Shown here piece by piece: positions 9,491 through 18,547 of a stretch of DNA of 64,000 nucleotides. The notes below the pieces were generated by a model that saw only the letters and a program-made list of their open reading frames with translations, was not told the origin of the DNA and ran no database searches. The DNA is from Pseudochelatococcus lubricantis. Its GTDB lineage: Bacteria; Pseudomonadota; Alphaproteobacteria; Rhizobiales; Beijerinckiaceae. Made by a program: the position numbers and the translations under genes. The DNA lies in assembly GCF_011762225.1 (NCBI RefSeq), contig NZ_JAASQI010000003.1, forward strand, positions 186,001-250,000, read 5' to 3'. How positions within the stretch are numbered: the first letter of the stretch is position 1; every line of letters starts with the position of its first letter.

Positions 9491-9531
9491 CTTCCGGCCG
9501 GATTTCTTAACATCGAGAGAGTCGTGATCCC

Positions 9532-10791
9532 ATGAAAGTGATTGTTCTGGGCGCCGGCGTCGTTGGCGTGACCTCGGCCTGGTATCTGGCGAAGGCTGGC
9601 TGCGACGTTACCGTCATCGACCGCCAGCAGGGGCCCGCCCTTGAAACGAGCTTCGCCAACGCGGGGCAGATTTCACCCGGCTATGCCTCGCCGTGGGCAT
9701 CGCCTGAAATTCCGCTGAAGGCGTTCAAATGGCTGTTCATGGAGCACTCGCCGCTGATCCTGCGGCCTCGGGCGGATGCCGCCATGCTGGCGTGGCTCGT
9801 GCAGATGCTCGGCAACTGCACGCCTGCGCGTTATGCCGCCAACAAGGCCCGCATGGTGCGCATAGCCGAATATAGCCGCGACTGCCTCGATGCGTTGCGG
9901 GCAGAAACCGGCATCGCCTATGACGAGCGCACGCAGGGCACGCTGCAGCTCTTCCGCACGCAGAAGCAGCTCGATGCCGTCGGCGGCGATATCGAGGTTC
10001 TGCGCCAGTACGGCGTGCCATTCGAATTGCTCACGGTCGACGGTTGCGTCACGGCGGAGCCCGCGCTTAAGCATACGCGCCACAAGATCGTCGGCGGTCT
10101 GCGCCTGCCCCGCGACGAGACGGGAGACTGCTTCAAGTTCACCAATGCGCTGGCGCAGCAAGCCGCCGGCGCGGGCGTGACTTTCCGCTACGGCGTCGAG
10201 ATCCTCGGCCTCAGTGCCGAAGGTGACCGCGTCACCGGGGTGCGCACGGCGGACGGTATCGAGAAGGCCGACGGTGTCGTGGTGGCGCTGGGCAGCTTCT
10301 CGCCCCAGTTGCTGAAGCCACTCGGCCTGCGCCTGCCGGTCTATCCCGTGAAAGGTTATTCGATCACGGTCGATATCGCCGATGCGGAGGCGGCGCCGGT
10401 TTCCACGGTGCTGGACGACAGCTACAAGGTCGCGATCACCCGCCTCGGAGATCGCATCCGCGTCGGCGGCATGGCGGAAGTGTCCGGCTATCAGATTGCG
10501 CTGCATCCGGACCGTAAGGGCACGCTGTCACTTGTGCTGCACGACCTGTTCCCGCATGGCGGCGATCCGGCCCCTGCGCAGCTCTGGTCCGGCCTGCGGC
10601 CGATGACGCCAGACAGCACCCCGGTCATCGGCAAGACGCGCTTCGCTAATCTCTACACCAACACAGGTCATGGAACGCTGGGCTGGACGATGGCCTGCGG
10701 ATCGGGAAAAGTGCTGGCCGACATCGTGACGGGTGCGGCGCCCGAACTCGACGTGTCGGATCTTTCTCTCGCCCGCTATGGCGCGGGGTGA
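9532..10791 (+). CDS. dadA: D-amino acid dehydrogenase
   Basis: FAD enzyme of 419 residues with the dinucleotide fold at the N terminus ([21 protein letters not shown]), the DadA signature [19 protein letters not shown], and the C-terminal [18 protein letters not shown]. It oxidises D-alanine to pyruvate and passes electrons to the quinone pool. It lies directly after alr and is probably co-transcribed. Length matches the family. Confidence 0.95.
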   Translation: MKVIVLGAGVVGVTSAWYLAKAGCDVTVIDRQQGPALETSFANAGQISPGYASPWASPEIPLKAFKWLFMEHSPLILRPRADAAMLAWLVQMLGNCTPARYAANKARMVRIAEYSRDCLDALRAETGIAYDERTQGTLQLFRTQKQLDAVGGDIEVLRQYGVPFELLTVDGCVTAEPALKHTRHKIVGGLRLPRDETGDCFKFTNALAQQAAGAGVTFRYGVEILGLSAEGDRVTGVRTADGIEKADGVVVALGSFSPQLLKPLGLRLPVYPVKGYSITVDIADAEAAPVSTVLDDSYKVAITRLGDRIRVGGMAEVSGYQIALHPDRKGTLSLVLHDLFPHGGDPAPAQLWSGLRPMTPDSTPVIGKTRFANLYTNTGHGTLGWTMACGSGKVLADIVTGAAPELDVSDLSLARYGAG

Positions 10792-10813
10792 TGGCTTGTC
10801 CCGCTTTTCGGGG

Positions 10814-11059
10814 TCACGCCCTGGCTGCAGCCGCCTGACGGAACTGTGCCAGCACGAAGACGCGGATCGCGGAAGACAGGTTGCTGTCTCCGCGCGCTGT
10901 GTCGATGTCGGCGATCAATGCCGCTACCGATGTCTGACGGTTTTCGGCAATCTCGCGCAAGGCGTCCCAGAACGGCTGCTCCAGTGATACGCTGGTGCGA
11001 TGCCCGGCGATCATGACCGAACGCTTGATAACGGTCTCGCTCACGCCGGTTGCGCTCAT
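10814..11059 (-). CDS. ribbon-helix-helix domain protein
   Basis: Protein of 81 residues with an RHH fold of the alphaproteobacterial type: VIKRSVMIAGHRTSVSLEQPFWDALREIAENRQTSVAALIADID, followed by NLSSAIRVFVLAQFR. Proteins of this family bind DNA as dimers, but the target is unknown. The start is either this ATG or a GTG at 11074, which would overlap the DUF4169 gene by 4 bases. Last gene of the fumC-DUF4169-RHH unit. Confidence 0.85.
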   Translation of the reverse strand: MSATGVSETVIKRSVMIAGHRTSVSLEQPFWDALREIAENRQTSVAALIADIDTARGDSNLSSAIRVFVLAQFRQAAAARA

Positions 11060-11070
11060 GCTGCTTCCGC

Positions 11071-11289
11071 TCACGCCTTGCCGTCGTCATCGGAACGCGA
11101 TCGGGCGGCATCGGTTTCCGCGAGGCGATGCCCGTCGAGACGGCGTTCGTCTTTCTCGCGCGTGGCGGAGGAGAGCGTCCGCTCAGCCTTCGGCACGCCG
11201 GAGCGCAGGCGGTTCTCCGCCGCCTGCGCTTCCTTTTCCGATCTGGCGCGCGCCTTGCGGGCACGGCGCAGGTTGATGAGTTCGGCCAT
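11071..11289 (-). CDS. DUF4169 family protein
   Basis: Small, very basic and charged helical protein of 72 residues (MAELINLRRARKARARSEKE ... NRLRSGVPKAERTLSSA ... ERRLDGHRL), the recognisable DUF4169 pattern. Function unknown. It starts 11 bases after the fumC stop and runs into the RHH gene; this arrangement is common in Hyphomicrobiales. Confidence 0.88.
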   Translation of the reverse strand: MAELINLRRARKARARSEKEAQAAENRLRSGVPKAERTLSSATREKDERRLDGHRLAETDAARSRSDDDGKA

Positions 11290-11300
11290 GGCGGCGGCGG

Positions 11301-12692
11301 TCAGTGCGGGGCCAGCATGTCCTGCGGGCGGACGACGGCATCGAACTCCTCGGCCGTGACCTTGCCGGACTTCAGCGCTTCCTCGCGAAGGGTGGTGCCG
11401 TGCTTGTGGGCGGCCTTGGCGATGTCCGCCGCAGCGTCGTAGCCGATCTTCGGCGCAAGCGCCGTCACCAGCATGAGCGAGCGCTCCAGCAGCTCCGTGA
11501 TGCGCTCCCGGTTGGGCTGAATGCCGACGACGCAGTTGTCGGTGAAGCTCACGGCGCCATCGGCGAGCAGCCGCACAGACTGCAGGAATACATGGACGAT
11601 GACCGGCTTGTAGACGTTGAGTTCGAGGTGGCCCTGGCTGCCGGCGACCGAGATCGTCGTGCCGTTGCCTATGACCTGCGCGGCGAGCATCGTCACCGCT
11701 TCCGACTGCGTGGGGTTGACCTTGCCGGGCATGATCGACGAGCCGGGCTCGTTCTCCGGCAGGGACAGCTCGCCGAGGCCCGAACGCGGGCCGGAGCCGA
11801 GCAGGCGGATGTCGTTGGCGATCTTGAACAGGGCGGTCGCGACGCTCACCAGCGCGCCGTGCGCGAACACGACGGCATCGTTGCTTGCCAGCGATTCGAA
11901 CTTGTTCGGCGCGGTGACGAAGGGCTGGCCGGTGATTTCCGCGACCTTGGCGGCGAAGCGCGCCGCGAATTCCGGATGGGCGTTGAGGCCGGTGCCGACG
12001 GCCGTGCCGCCCTGTGCCAGAGGATAAAGGGATTCGATGCCCTTCTTCACATGGCGGATGCCGGTTTCGACTTGCGCCGCGTAGCCGGAGAATTCCTGGC
12101 CCAGCGTGACGGGCGTGGCGTCCTGCAGATGGGTGCGGCCGATCTTGACGATGTCCCCGAACTCTTCCGACTTGGCGACGAGCGCCTTGTGCAGATGCTC
12201 CAGCGCCGGCAACAGGCGATTGCTGACGTCGAGCACGGCGGCGATGTGGATGGCAGTCGGGAAGGTGTCGTTCGACGACTGGCCCCTGTTGACATGATCG
12301 TTCGGGTGGACCGGCGTCTTGGAGCCGAGCGGCGCGCCGAGCAGCTCGTTGGCGCGGTTGGCGATCACCTCGTTGGCGTTCATGTTCGACTGCGTGCCGG
12401 AGCCCGTCTGCCAGACGGCGAGCGGGAAGTGGTCGTCGAATTTGCCCGCGATCACTTCGTCCGCCGCGGATGCGACAGCGTCGGCCACCTTGCCGTCGAG
12501 CACGCCGAGATCCTTGTTGACGAGCGCGGCCGCGCGCTTCACCAGAGCGAGCGCATGGACGAGAGGCAGCGGCATCTTCTCCGTTCCGATGCGGAAATTC
12601 TGGAGCGAGCGCTGGGATTGCGCGCCCCAGTAACGATCGGCGGGAACCTCGATCGGGCCAAAGGAATCGGTTTCGGTACGGGTCTGCGACAT
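11301..12692 (-). CDS. fumC: class II fumarate hydratase
   Basis: Iron-independent fumarase of 463 residues, fumarate to malate in the TCA cycle. Family signature [15 protein letters not shown] near residue 320 and the conserved [14 protein letters not shown] and TVGTGLN-like stretches are present. The ATG follows GAGGAG by seven bases; a longer open frame upstream is not coding. First gene of a three-gene unit with DUF4169 and RHH. Confidence 0.97.
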   Translation of the reverse strand: MSQTRTETDSFGPIEVPADRYWGAQSQRSLQNFRIGTEKMPLPLVHALALVKRAAALVNKDLGVLDGKVADAVASAADEVIAGKFDDHFPLAVWQTGSGTQSNMNANEVIANRANELLGAPLGSKTPVHPNDHVNRGQSSNDTFPTAIHIAAVLDVSNRLLPALEHLHKALVAKSEEFGDIVKIGRTHLQDATPVTLGQEFSGYAAQVETGIRHVKKGIESLYPLAQGGTAVGTGLNAHPEFAARFAAKVAEITGQPFVTAPNKFESLASNDAVVFAHGALVSVATALFKIANDIRLLGSGPRSGLGELSLPENEPGSSIMPGKVNPTQSEAVTMLAAQVIGNGTTISVAGSQGHLELNVYKPVIVHVFLQSVRLLADGAVSFTDNCVVGIQPNRERITELLERSLMLVTALAPKIGYDAAADIAKAAHKHGTTLREEALKSGKVTAEEFDAVVRPQDMLAPH

Positions 12693-12951
12693 CGGGCGCT
12701 CCTCGGAAGGGCGATACGCTTCCCCGGGAAGCGCTCGCTCAAAACCACATGCGCAAGGCACCACCGCAACCCTTCGCGATCCACGATCCCGAACCGGCCA
12801 GCGATGCTTCGCTCTCTCGTCTGGGCGCAACCAGGTGGCCATGCCCATTGGGGAAGTGGTATAGCCGCAGCCGTAGCGTCTCGCAAAGGGGGTTAAGAAG
12901 GATCGTTGCGGATCGGGTGACGAATCAGTGACTTTGTCACGCCTTGCCCGG

Positions 12952-13629
12952 TCAGGTGTTCTTCTTGCGGAATGCGTCGAGCCGCACTACCTGCGCACCG
13001 GTCTGCTCGCCGTCGCCTGCGGGCTGGTCGGCGTCGCCATCCTCGCCAGCGCCCTCGGGAGCGGAAGCCCGCTCCTGCGCCGGCGTCTCTTCCGTCGCCA
13101 CGGTTCCGTGCGACGAGGAGACGGTGTCGTCCAGCTGTCTGTCGTCCGTCTCGCCGGGGCGGACTGGCGGGGCGATCTCGAAAATGCGGCGGGGGAAGGT
13201 GGCTGGCGTAACCTCTCCGGCGGGAACGGAATCGGTTTCCGCCTCATCCGCCTCGTCGTCGTCAAGTGTGTCGAGATCCGTCTCGAAGCGCAGGCCGAAA
13301 TCGACGGAACGGTCGAAGAAGCCGGTCAGCGCGTCGAACGGCACCACCAGCTTCTCCGGAATGCCCTTGAACGACAGCCCGACCTCGAACGCCGTTTCCG
13401 AGACCGAAAGGTCCCAGAACTGGTGCTGGAGCACGATCGTCATCTCGTCCGGATACTCGGCCCGCATGCGATTCGACAGCCGGACGCCGGGGTGGCGCGT
13501 CAGGAAGGTGATGTAGAAATGATGGTCGCCCGGCAACCCGTCCCGCGCCACATCGGCCAGCACCTTGCGGACGACGCCGCGGAGGGCGTCCTGGACGTGG
13601 AGGTCGTAGCGGATGAAGTCCTGAGCCAT
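12952..13629 (-). CDS. sspB: alphaproteobacterial SspB, ClpXP adaptor
   Basis: Protein of 225 residues: a folded SspB domain (about 1-155; [69 protein letters not shown]) and a long acidic, disordered linker ending in the basic peptide [11 protein letters not shown] that docks on ClpX. SspB delivers ssrA-tagged proteins to ClpXP. The tmRNA gene that makes those tags begins about 130 bases upstream on the same strand. Confidence 0.93.
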   Translation of the reverse strand: MAQDFIRYDLHVQDALRGVVRKVLADVARDGLPGDHHFYITFLTRHPGVRLSNRMRAEYPDEMTIVLQHQFWDLSVSETAFEVGLSFKGIPEKLVVPFDALTGFFDRSVDFGLRFETDLDTLDDDEADEAETDSVPAGEVTPATFPRRIFEIAPPVRPGETDDRQLDDTVSSSHGTVATEETPAQERASAPEGAGEDGDADQPAGDGEQTGAQVVRLDAFRKKNT

Positions 13630-13763
13630 GGAACGGATGCCTGAAAAATCCCGATGCAGAATCCGCATCTCCGGGCAACGTTGATGCCAGACTTGCAGGG
13701 GGCAGCGCAAGCCCTGAAAAGCATATTCCGATCCGCCCGTTCGACCGTCCTGCGAAAGGGAAG

Positions 13764-14087
13764 TGGAGGCTTCTGTTGCCAGGTGCCTCCGAACCCCGCC
13801 CTACGGGGCTAACCGCAGGGACTTTGAATCGATTACCGGTACCGCATTACGCGGCGACAGCAACCGGAGCATAGTTGTCGTTGGCAACTATTGTTTCGGC
13901 CCGATGACGGCGGAACCATGCCGAACGAAAGCACACCCTTTACACCCTCGTCGATCCTGTTTCGCCCCCGCCGAAACCCGGCCTTCTCAGGCGTGTGCCG
14001 GGCTTTGGTGGAGGCGCCGGGTACCGCCCCCGGGTCCGAATGGTTTATTGCGATGACCGTTTATCGTCATAGCCGTCTTGCGACGGC
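13764..14087 (-). ncRNA. ssrA: tmRNA, two-piece (circularly permuted)
   Basis: The alphaproteobacterial permuted form is read on the minus strand. The acceptor piece ends with encoded CCA at 14006 (GCGCCTCC then ACCA); after a 36-base spacer the coding piece begins GGGGGCGAAACAGGATCGACG at 13969. Its first seven bases pair with CGCCTCC of the acceptor piece, closing the tRNA-like stem. The tag frame at 13885-13847 reads ANDNYAPVAVAA then TAA. A GGAGGC/GCCTCC hairpin closes the 3' end near 13765. The 5' boundary is estimated from a TATATT -10 element at 14094-14099. Works with sspB just downstream. Confidence 0.93.
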
Positions 14088-14131
14088 AAAATGAATATAG
14101 GGGCTATTCATCCCGGATGGAAGAGGCCATA

Positions 14132-14150
14132 ATCTGGAATAATTCCAGAT
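14132..14150. promoter_or_regulatory. 19-bp perfect palindrome upstream of ssrA
   Basis: ATCTGGAATAATTCCAGAT is a perfect inverted repeat around one central base. It lies about 50 bases upstream of the predicted ssrA start and about 120 bases upstream of thyA, so it may serve either gene. The cognate regulator is unknown. Confidence 0.5.
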
Positions 14151-14267
14151 AGGATGCGCTCTCCCCAGCGATTTTGAGCCGTCTTCTTTCTGCGCGACAG
14201 GCGACTGTGCTAGCGTCACCGCCAGCGCGTTTTTCCGCGCCGGGCTGCAGCGTTTCGTTGGGGAGAT

Positions 14268-15068
14268 GTGATCGTGCGCGCCTATCTCGATCTGCTCGAT
14301 CGCATCCTGCGCGAGGGGAAGCACAAGGATGACCGCACCGGCACCGGCACGCTGTCGCTGTTCGGGGAGCAGGTGCGCTTCGATCTGACGCGGGGCTTCC
14401 CGCTGCTGACCACCAAGCGCGTCCATCTGAAATCCGTCATCCATGAATTGCTGTGGTTCCTGCGCGGCGACACCAATGTCGCGTATCTGCACGAGCACGG
14501 CGTCACCATCTGGGACGAGTGGGCGGACGGGAACGGCGATCTCGGCCCGGTCTACGGCAAGCAGTGGCGGGCGTTTGCCGGCGGGAACGGCGAGACGGTC
14601 GACCAGATCGCCTGGGTCGTCGAGGAAATTCGCCGCAATCCTGATTCGCGCCGGCTGGTGGTGAGCGCGTGGAATCCGGCTGACATCCCGAAGATGGCGC
14701 TCGCGCCCTGCCATTGCCTGTTCCAGTTCTACGTCGTCGACGGTAGCCTCTCCTGCCAGCTCTACCAGCGTTCGGCGGACGTGTTTCTGGGCGTGCCCTT
14801 CAACATCGCGAGCTATGCGCTGCTGACGGAACTGATCGCCCATGTCGTCGGGCTCAAGACCGGCGAGCTGGTGATGACCTTCGGCGACGTGCATCTCTAC
14901 CTGAACCACATCGAGCAGGCGCGCACGCAACTGGCGCGGGAACCGCGCGCGCTGCCGCGCCTCTCGATCGATGAAAGGGTGACGTCGGTGTTCGACGTCC
15001 TGGCGGAGGATATCACCGTCGCGGGCTACGATCCCCACCCGGCCATCCGGGCGCCGGTTGCGGTGTGA
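14268..15068 (+). CDS. thyA: thymidylate synthase
   Basis: Enzyme of 266 residues making dTMP from dUMP with methylene-tetrahydrofolate. Catalytic cysteine in the motif [13 protein letters not shown], dUMP-binding [22 protein letters not shown] and folate-site [21 protein letters not shown] are all present. The start is GTG with GGGGAG upstream. It is followed after 3 bases by folA, which regenerates the folate it oxidises. Confidence 0.97.
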   Translation: MIVRAYLDLLDRILREGKHKDDRTGTGTLSLFGEQVRFDLTRGFPLLTTKRVHLKSVIHELLWFLRGDTNVAYLHEHGVTIWDEWADGNGDLGPVYGKQWRAFAGGNGETVDQIAWVVEEIRRNPDSRRLVVSAWNPADIPKMALAPCHCLFQFYVVDGSLSCQLYQRSADVFLGVPFNIASYALLTELIAHVVGLKTGELVMTFGDVHLYLNHIEQARTQLAREPRALPRLSIDERVTSVFDVLAEDITVAGYDPHPAIRAPVAV

Positions 15069-15071
15069 GCG

Positions 15072-15656
15072 ATGGCGGAACGGGCGTCGCGTCATCCGCT
15101 GGTCATCGTCGCCGCCGTCGCGTCTAACGGCGTCATCGGCGTGCGCAACACCTTGCCATGGCGGCTTGGCAGCGATCTGAAGCGATTCCGCGCGCTCACA
15201 ACGGGCAAGCCGCTGGTGATGGGCCGGCGGACGTTCGAATCGCTGCCGCCCGCCCGCCCGGGCAAGGACGGCGCCCCGGCGCTGGGCCGGCTGCCCGGCC
15301 GGCCGCTCGTGGTGCTGAGCCGCTCCGCACTTCCGGTGACGCCCGAGGACGGGGAGGTCGCACGCGCCTGCGATCTCGACGAGGCGCTGGCGCTGGCGGA
15401 TGCCATGGCGATGCGCGACGGCGCTGATGAAATCGTGATCGCCGGCGGCGGCGACGTTTTCGCGCAGGCGCTGCCGCTCGCCGAACGTCTCCATTTGACG
15501 TGGGTCGATGCCGCGCCGGACGGCGATGCCTTCTTTCCGGCCATTCCGGCCGACGTGTTCCGGGAGGTTCGTCGCGAGGCGCACGCGCCGGGAGAGCGGG
15601 ACGACCACGCCTTCGCCTTCGTCGACTACGAGCGACGGCGCGCTGACGCGATATGA
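15072..15656 (+). CDS. folA: dihydrofolate reductase
   Basis: Protein of 194 residues reducing dihydrofolate to tetrahydrofolate with NADPH. Conserved parts: VAAVASNGVIGVRNTLPWRL (substrate and Met20-type loop), KRFRALTTGKPLVMGRRTFESL and IAGGGDVFAQALPLA. It is a little longer than the usual 160-170 because of a Pro/Gly-rich insert (about 59-75). Translated directly after thyA. Confidence 0.95.
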   Translation: MAERASRHPLVIVAAVASNGVIGVRNTLPWRLGSDLKRFRALTTGKPLVMGRRTFESLPPARPGKDGAPALGRLPGRPLVVLSRSALPVTPEDGEVARACDLDEALALADAMAMRDGADEIVIAGGGDVFAQALPLAERLHLTWVDAAPDGDAFFPAIPADVFREVRREAHAPGERDDHAFAFVDYERRRADAI

Positions 15657-15896
15657 CCTTTTCCCGAATCGTCATATCACTCTTGTCGGTCTGTCCGCGC
15701 GCCGCCGTTTACGGAACCGGCGCGCGCTTTTCCGGACCATGCGCCGGCGATCGACGCATTAAGGGAGTTTTGGAGCTTGACGGGGCCGCCCGCGCCACCC
15801 AAGTTGCGGGCATCGTATTGAAAGATCATGCCGAAGGCATGCGGGCGCGGACGTCCCGCCTGCGGGCGGAACACCAGAACAGGGAATGGCTGACTT

Positions 15897-17072
15897 ATGC
15901 CTTGGAGTAACCAGAGCGGCGGTCCGTGGGGCCAGAAACCACAGGGACCATGGGGCACCGGGCCGCAAGGCGGCGGCGGGCAACAGCCCGATCTCGAGGA
16001 TATCCTGAGACGCGGTCAGGACAAGCTGAAGGGCATACTCCCCGGCGGGGGCGGCGGAGCGCGCGGCATCGCCGTGGTCGCACTCGGCGCGGTGCTGCTG
16101 TGGCTCGCGACCGGTTTCTACACGGTGCGCCCGGACGAGGTCGGCCTGAACCTGATTTTCGGCAAGTTCGTCGGCAAGACGGGCGAGGGGCTGCGCTACA
16201 ACTTCCCCTATCCGGTCGGCTCGGTGATCAAGCCGCGCGTGACCACCGTCAATACGATCGAGGTGGGCCAGCGCACGGGCGATACGTCGCAGCGCATCTC
16301 GCAGCGCGAGGTGCCCGAGGAAAGCCTGATGCTCACCGGCGACGAGAACATCGTCGACATCAACTTCACCGTGCAGTGGCAGGTCAGCCCCAGCAGCCCG
16401 GAAAACTACGTGTTCAACCTCAAGAACCCCGATGCCTCCATCAAGGCGGTGGCGGAAAGCGCCATGCGCGAAGAGGTGGGCCGGCGCAACATCCAGGCCG
16501 TGCTCACCACGGACCGCGGCCCCATCGAATCCGAGGTGCGCAGGCTGATGCAGGCGCAGCTCGACGAATACGGCGCCGGCGTCGAAATCCGGCAGGTGCA
16601 GTTGCAGAAGGTCGACCCGCCGCAGCAGGTCATTGATGCGTTCCGCGACGTGCAGGCCGCACGGCAGGACCAGGACCGTCTGCGCAACGAGGCGGAAACC
16701 TATGCCAGCCGCGTCGTCCCGGAGGCGCGCGGTGAGGCTGCCCGCATCACCCAGGCGGCGGAAGGCTATCGCGAGAGCGTGGTGGCGGACGCGCGCGGCG
16801 CGGCGGGACGGTTCACGCAGGTGTATGAAACCTACAAGGCCGCGCCCGCCGTGACGCGCGAGCGTATGTTCATTGAGACGCTTGAGAAGGTGCTCGGCAG
16901 CACCGACAAGGTCATTCTCGACCAGAGCGGCACGCAGGGGGCGCTGCCGCTGTTGCCGCTCGGCGCGCTGCAGGTGCCGGGCGTGTTGCAGCCGCAGGCC
17001 GGCGCGGCCGCGCGGCCGCCGGCGCAGGCACCGCAGGCCGGAACGGTCATTCAGCAGGGAGCCGCCCGATGA
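15897..17072 (+). CDS. hflK: FtsH protease modulator HflK
   Basis: SPFH/band-7 protein of 391 residues: Gly/Pro-rich cytoplasmic N terminus (1-50), one membrane helix (about 57-77), band-7 domain (PDEVGLNLIFGKFVG ... LTGDENIVDINFTVQWQV) and a coiled-coil part rich in Arg/Glu/Ala (about 245-320). With HflC it forms the periplasmic cage around FtsH. The stop overlaps the hflC start by 4 bases (ATGA). Confidence 0.96.
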   Translation: MPWSNQSGGPWGQKPQGPWGTGPQGGGGQQPDLEDILRRGQDKLKGILPGGGGGARGIAVVALGAVLLWLATGFYTVRPDEVGLNLIFGKFVGKTGEGLRYNFPYPVGSVIKPRVTTVNTIEVGQRTGDTSQRISQREVPEESLMLTGDENIVDINFTVQWQVSPSSPENYVFNLKNPDASIKAVAESAMREEVGRRNIQAVLTTDRGPIESEVRRLMQAQLDEYGAGVEIRQVQLQKVDPPQQVIDAFRDVQAARQDQDRLRNEAETYASRVVPEARGEAARITQAAEGYRESVVADARGAAGRFTQVYETYKAAPAVTRERMFIETLEKVLGSTDKVILDQSGTQGALPLLPLGALQVPGVLQPQAGAAARPPAQAPQAGTVIQQGAAR

Positions 17073-17980
17073 ACAGCCAGACCCTGAAGATCGCCGGCGC
17101 GGTGATTCTCGCGATCGTGGTATTCGTGCTTTACACTGCGACCTTCATCGTCCACCAGACGGAACAGGCGCTGGTGCTGCGCTTCGGCGGCGTGCGCTCC
17201 GTGGCGACCGAGCCTGGACTCTATTTCAAGCTGCCGCTAATCGAGACCGTGGTCGACATCGACAACCGCGTGCTCGACCTCGACCTGCCGGAGCAGGAAG
17301 TGATCGCCGCCGACCAGAAGCGGCTCGTGGTCGACGCCTTCACCCGCTACAAGGTGACGGACGCCGTGCGCTTCTATCAGACGGTGAACAACATCGCCGG
17401 CGCCAACCTGCGGCTCGCCAACATCATCAACTCGACAGTGCGGTCGGTGGTGGCGGAGGCGACGTTCACGGATATCGTGCGCACCAACCGCGCCGGGCTG
17501 ATGGGCGAAATCCGCGATGAGGTGAACAGGCAGGCGCAGGGCCTTGGCCTCACCGTGATCGACGTGCGGCTGCGCCGCGCCGACCTGCCGCAGCAGAACA
17601 GCGAGGCGGTCTTCCAGCGCATGCAGACGGAGCGCCAGCGCGAGGCGGCGGACATCCGCGCGCAGGGCTCGCAGCTCGCGCAGGGCATCCGGGCGCGCGC
17701 CGACCGTGACGTGACCGTGATCAAGGCCGACGCCAACCAGCAGGCGCAGCAGACGCGAGGCGAGGGCGACGCGCAGGTGAACAGTATCCTGGCGGAGGCG
17801 TACAGCCGCGACCCCGAGTTCTTCGCCTTCTTCCGTTCGCTGCAGGCCTACACCACGAGCCTCGTCGGCAGCGGCACGCGCTGGGTGCTCTCGCCCGATT
17901 CGCCGTTCTTCCGCTACCTCGGCGGCCCCGGCGGCACGGCGACGCCGCAGGCGTCTTCCGGAAGTACGCCCGGGCAGTAA
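17069..17980 (+). CDS. hflC: FtsH protease modulator HflC
   Basis: SPFH/band-7 partner of HflK, 303 residues. N-terminal membrane helix (about 6-26), band-7 domain starting IVHQTEQALVLRFGGVR, conserved ADQKRLVVDAFTRYKV and DVRLRRADLPQQNSEAVFQRM, then coiled coil and the conserved RDPEFFAFFRSLQAY. Translationally coupled to hflK. An intrinsic terminator follows at 17993-18023. Confidence 0.96.
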   Translation: MNSQTLKIAGAVILAIVVFVLYTATFIVHQTEQALVLRFGGVRSVATEPGLYFKLPLIETVVDIDNRVLDLDLPEQEVIAADQKRLVVDAFTRYKVTDAVRFYQTVNNIAGANLRLANIINSTVRSVVAEATFTDIVRTNRAGLMGEIRDEVNRQAQGLGLTVIDVRLRRADLPQQNSEAVFQRMQTERQREAADIRAQGSQLAQGIRARADRDVTVIKADANQQAQQTRGEGDAQVNSILAEAYSRDPEFFAFFRSLQAYTTSLVGSGTRWVLSPDSPFFRYLGGPGGTATPQASSGSTPGQ

Positions 17981-17992
17981 GCAGTTTGAAGC

Positions 17993-18023
17993 GGCGGGCG
18001 CCCCAGCGGGCGTCCGCCTTTTT
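17993..18023 (+). terminator. intrinsic terminator after hflC
   Basis: A 10-bp stem (GGCGGGCGCC with GGCGTCCGCC, one G-U pair) and a short loop are followed by five T. It lies just after the hflC stop. Confidence 0.8.
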
Positions 18024-18217
18024 CGTGGATGCGGCGGGACAGCCGCCCACGCCGGTGTGATTATGTTGGCCGTGAGCCCAAAGAGCCTTTATCTTTGCGT
18101 TCGGCCGTGATCTTTTTACCAGAAGAAGAGCGAAGCATCGGCCATGGCGCGACCAGGGAGATCGCAGCCGCGGGGGCCGGCCGTTTCGCCGCGTTGCCGG
18201 GAGGGGCTTGACGGCGA

Positions 18218-18415
18218 ATGACAGATTTTCTTGCCGCTTTCGGGCTGCTGCTTGCGCTGGAAGGCATATTCTTCGCCGCGCTGCCCGGCGTCGCCCGCCG
18301 GGTGCTGAGCGAGGCGGCGGATTCGCCGGTCGAACGCATGCGCCTCGTCGGCATCGTGTTCGCCGTCATCGGCGTCGTGGTGGTCTGGACGGTGCGCCGC
18401 GGTGGCCTATTATAG
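18218..18415 (+). CDS. DUF2065 family small membrane protein
   Basis: Protein of 65 residues with two hydrophobic helices (DFLAAFGLLLALEGIFFAALPGVA and RLVGIVFAVIGVVVVWTVR), matching DUF2065/YjeT. Members often lie near hflKC and degP genes, as here. Function unknown. The ATG is immediately after the preceding GC-rich leader; no strong ribosome site is seen. Confidence 0.85.
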   Translation: MTDFLAAFGLLLALEGIFFAALPGVARRVLSEAADSPVERMRLVGIVFAVIGVVVVWTVRRGGLL

Positions 18416-18547
18416 CTGAATGTCGAACGTCGGAGCGGCCTGCCCCTTCACGGAAACGCCGGCCCGTTCCATCTTTCCGTTTTTCACTGCTCCGGACGGA
18501 AAAGCCCGTCAGGCTCGTTCCGGAAAGGCTCTGGGCACCGCAGCACC

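Noticed and set aside
13763-14094. Short plus-strand open frames
   Set aside because: They lie over the tmRNA gene on the other strand and have no protein-like features.
15653-15910. 85-residue frame before hflK
   Set aside because: Overlaps both folA and hflK ends, no ribosome site, no recognisable fold.
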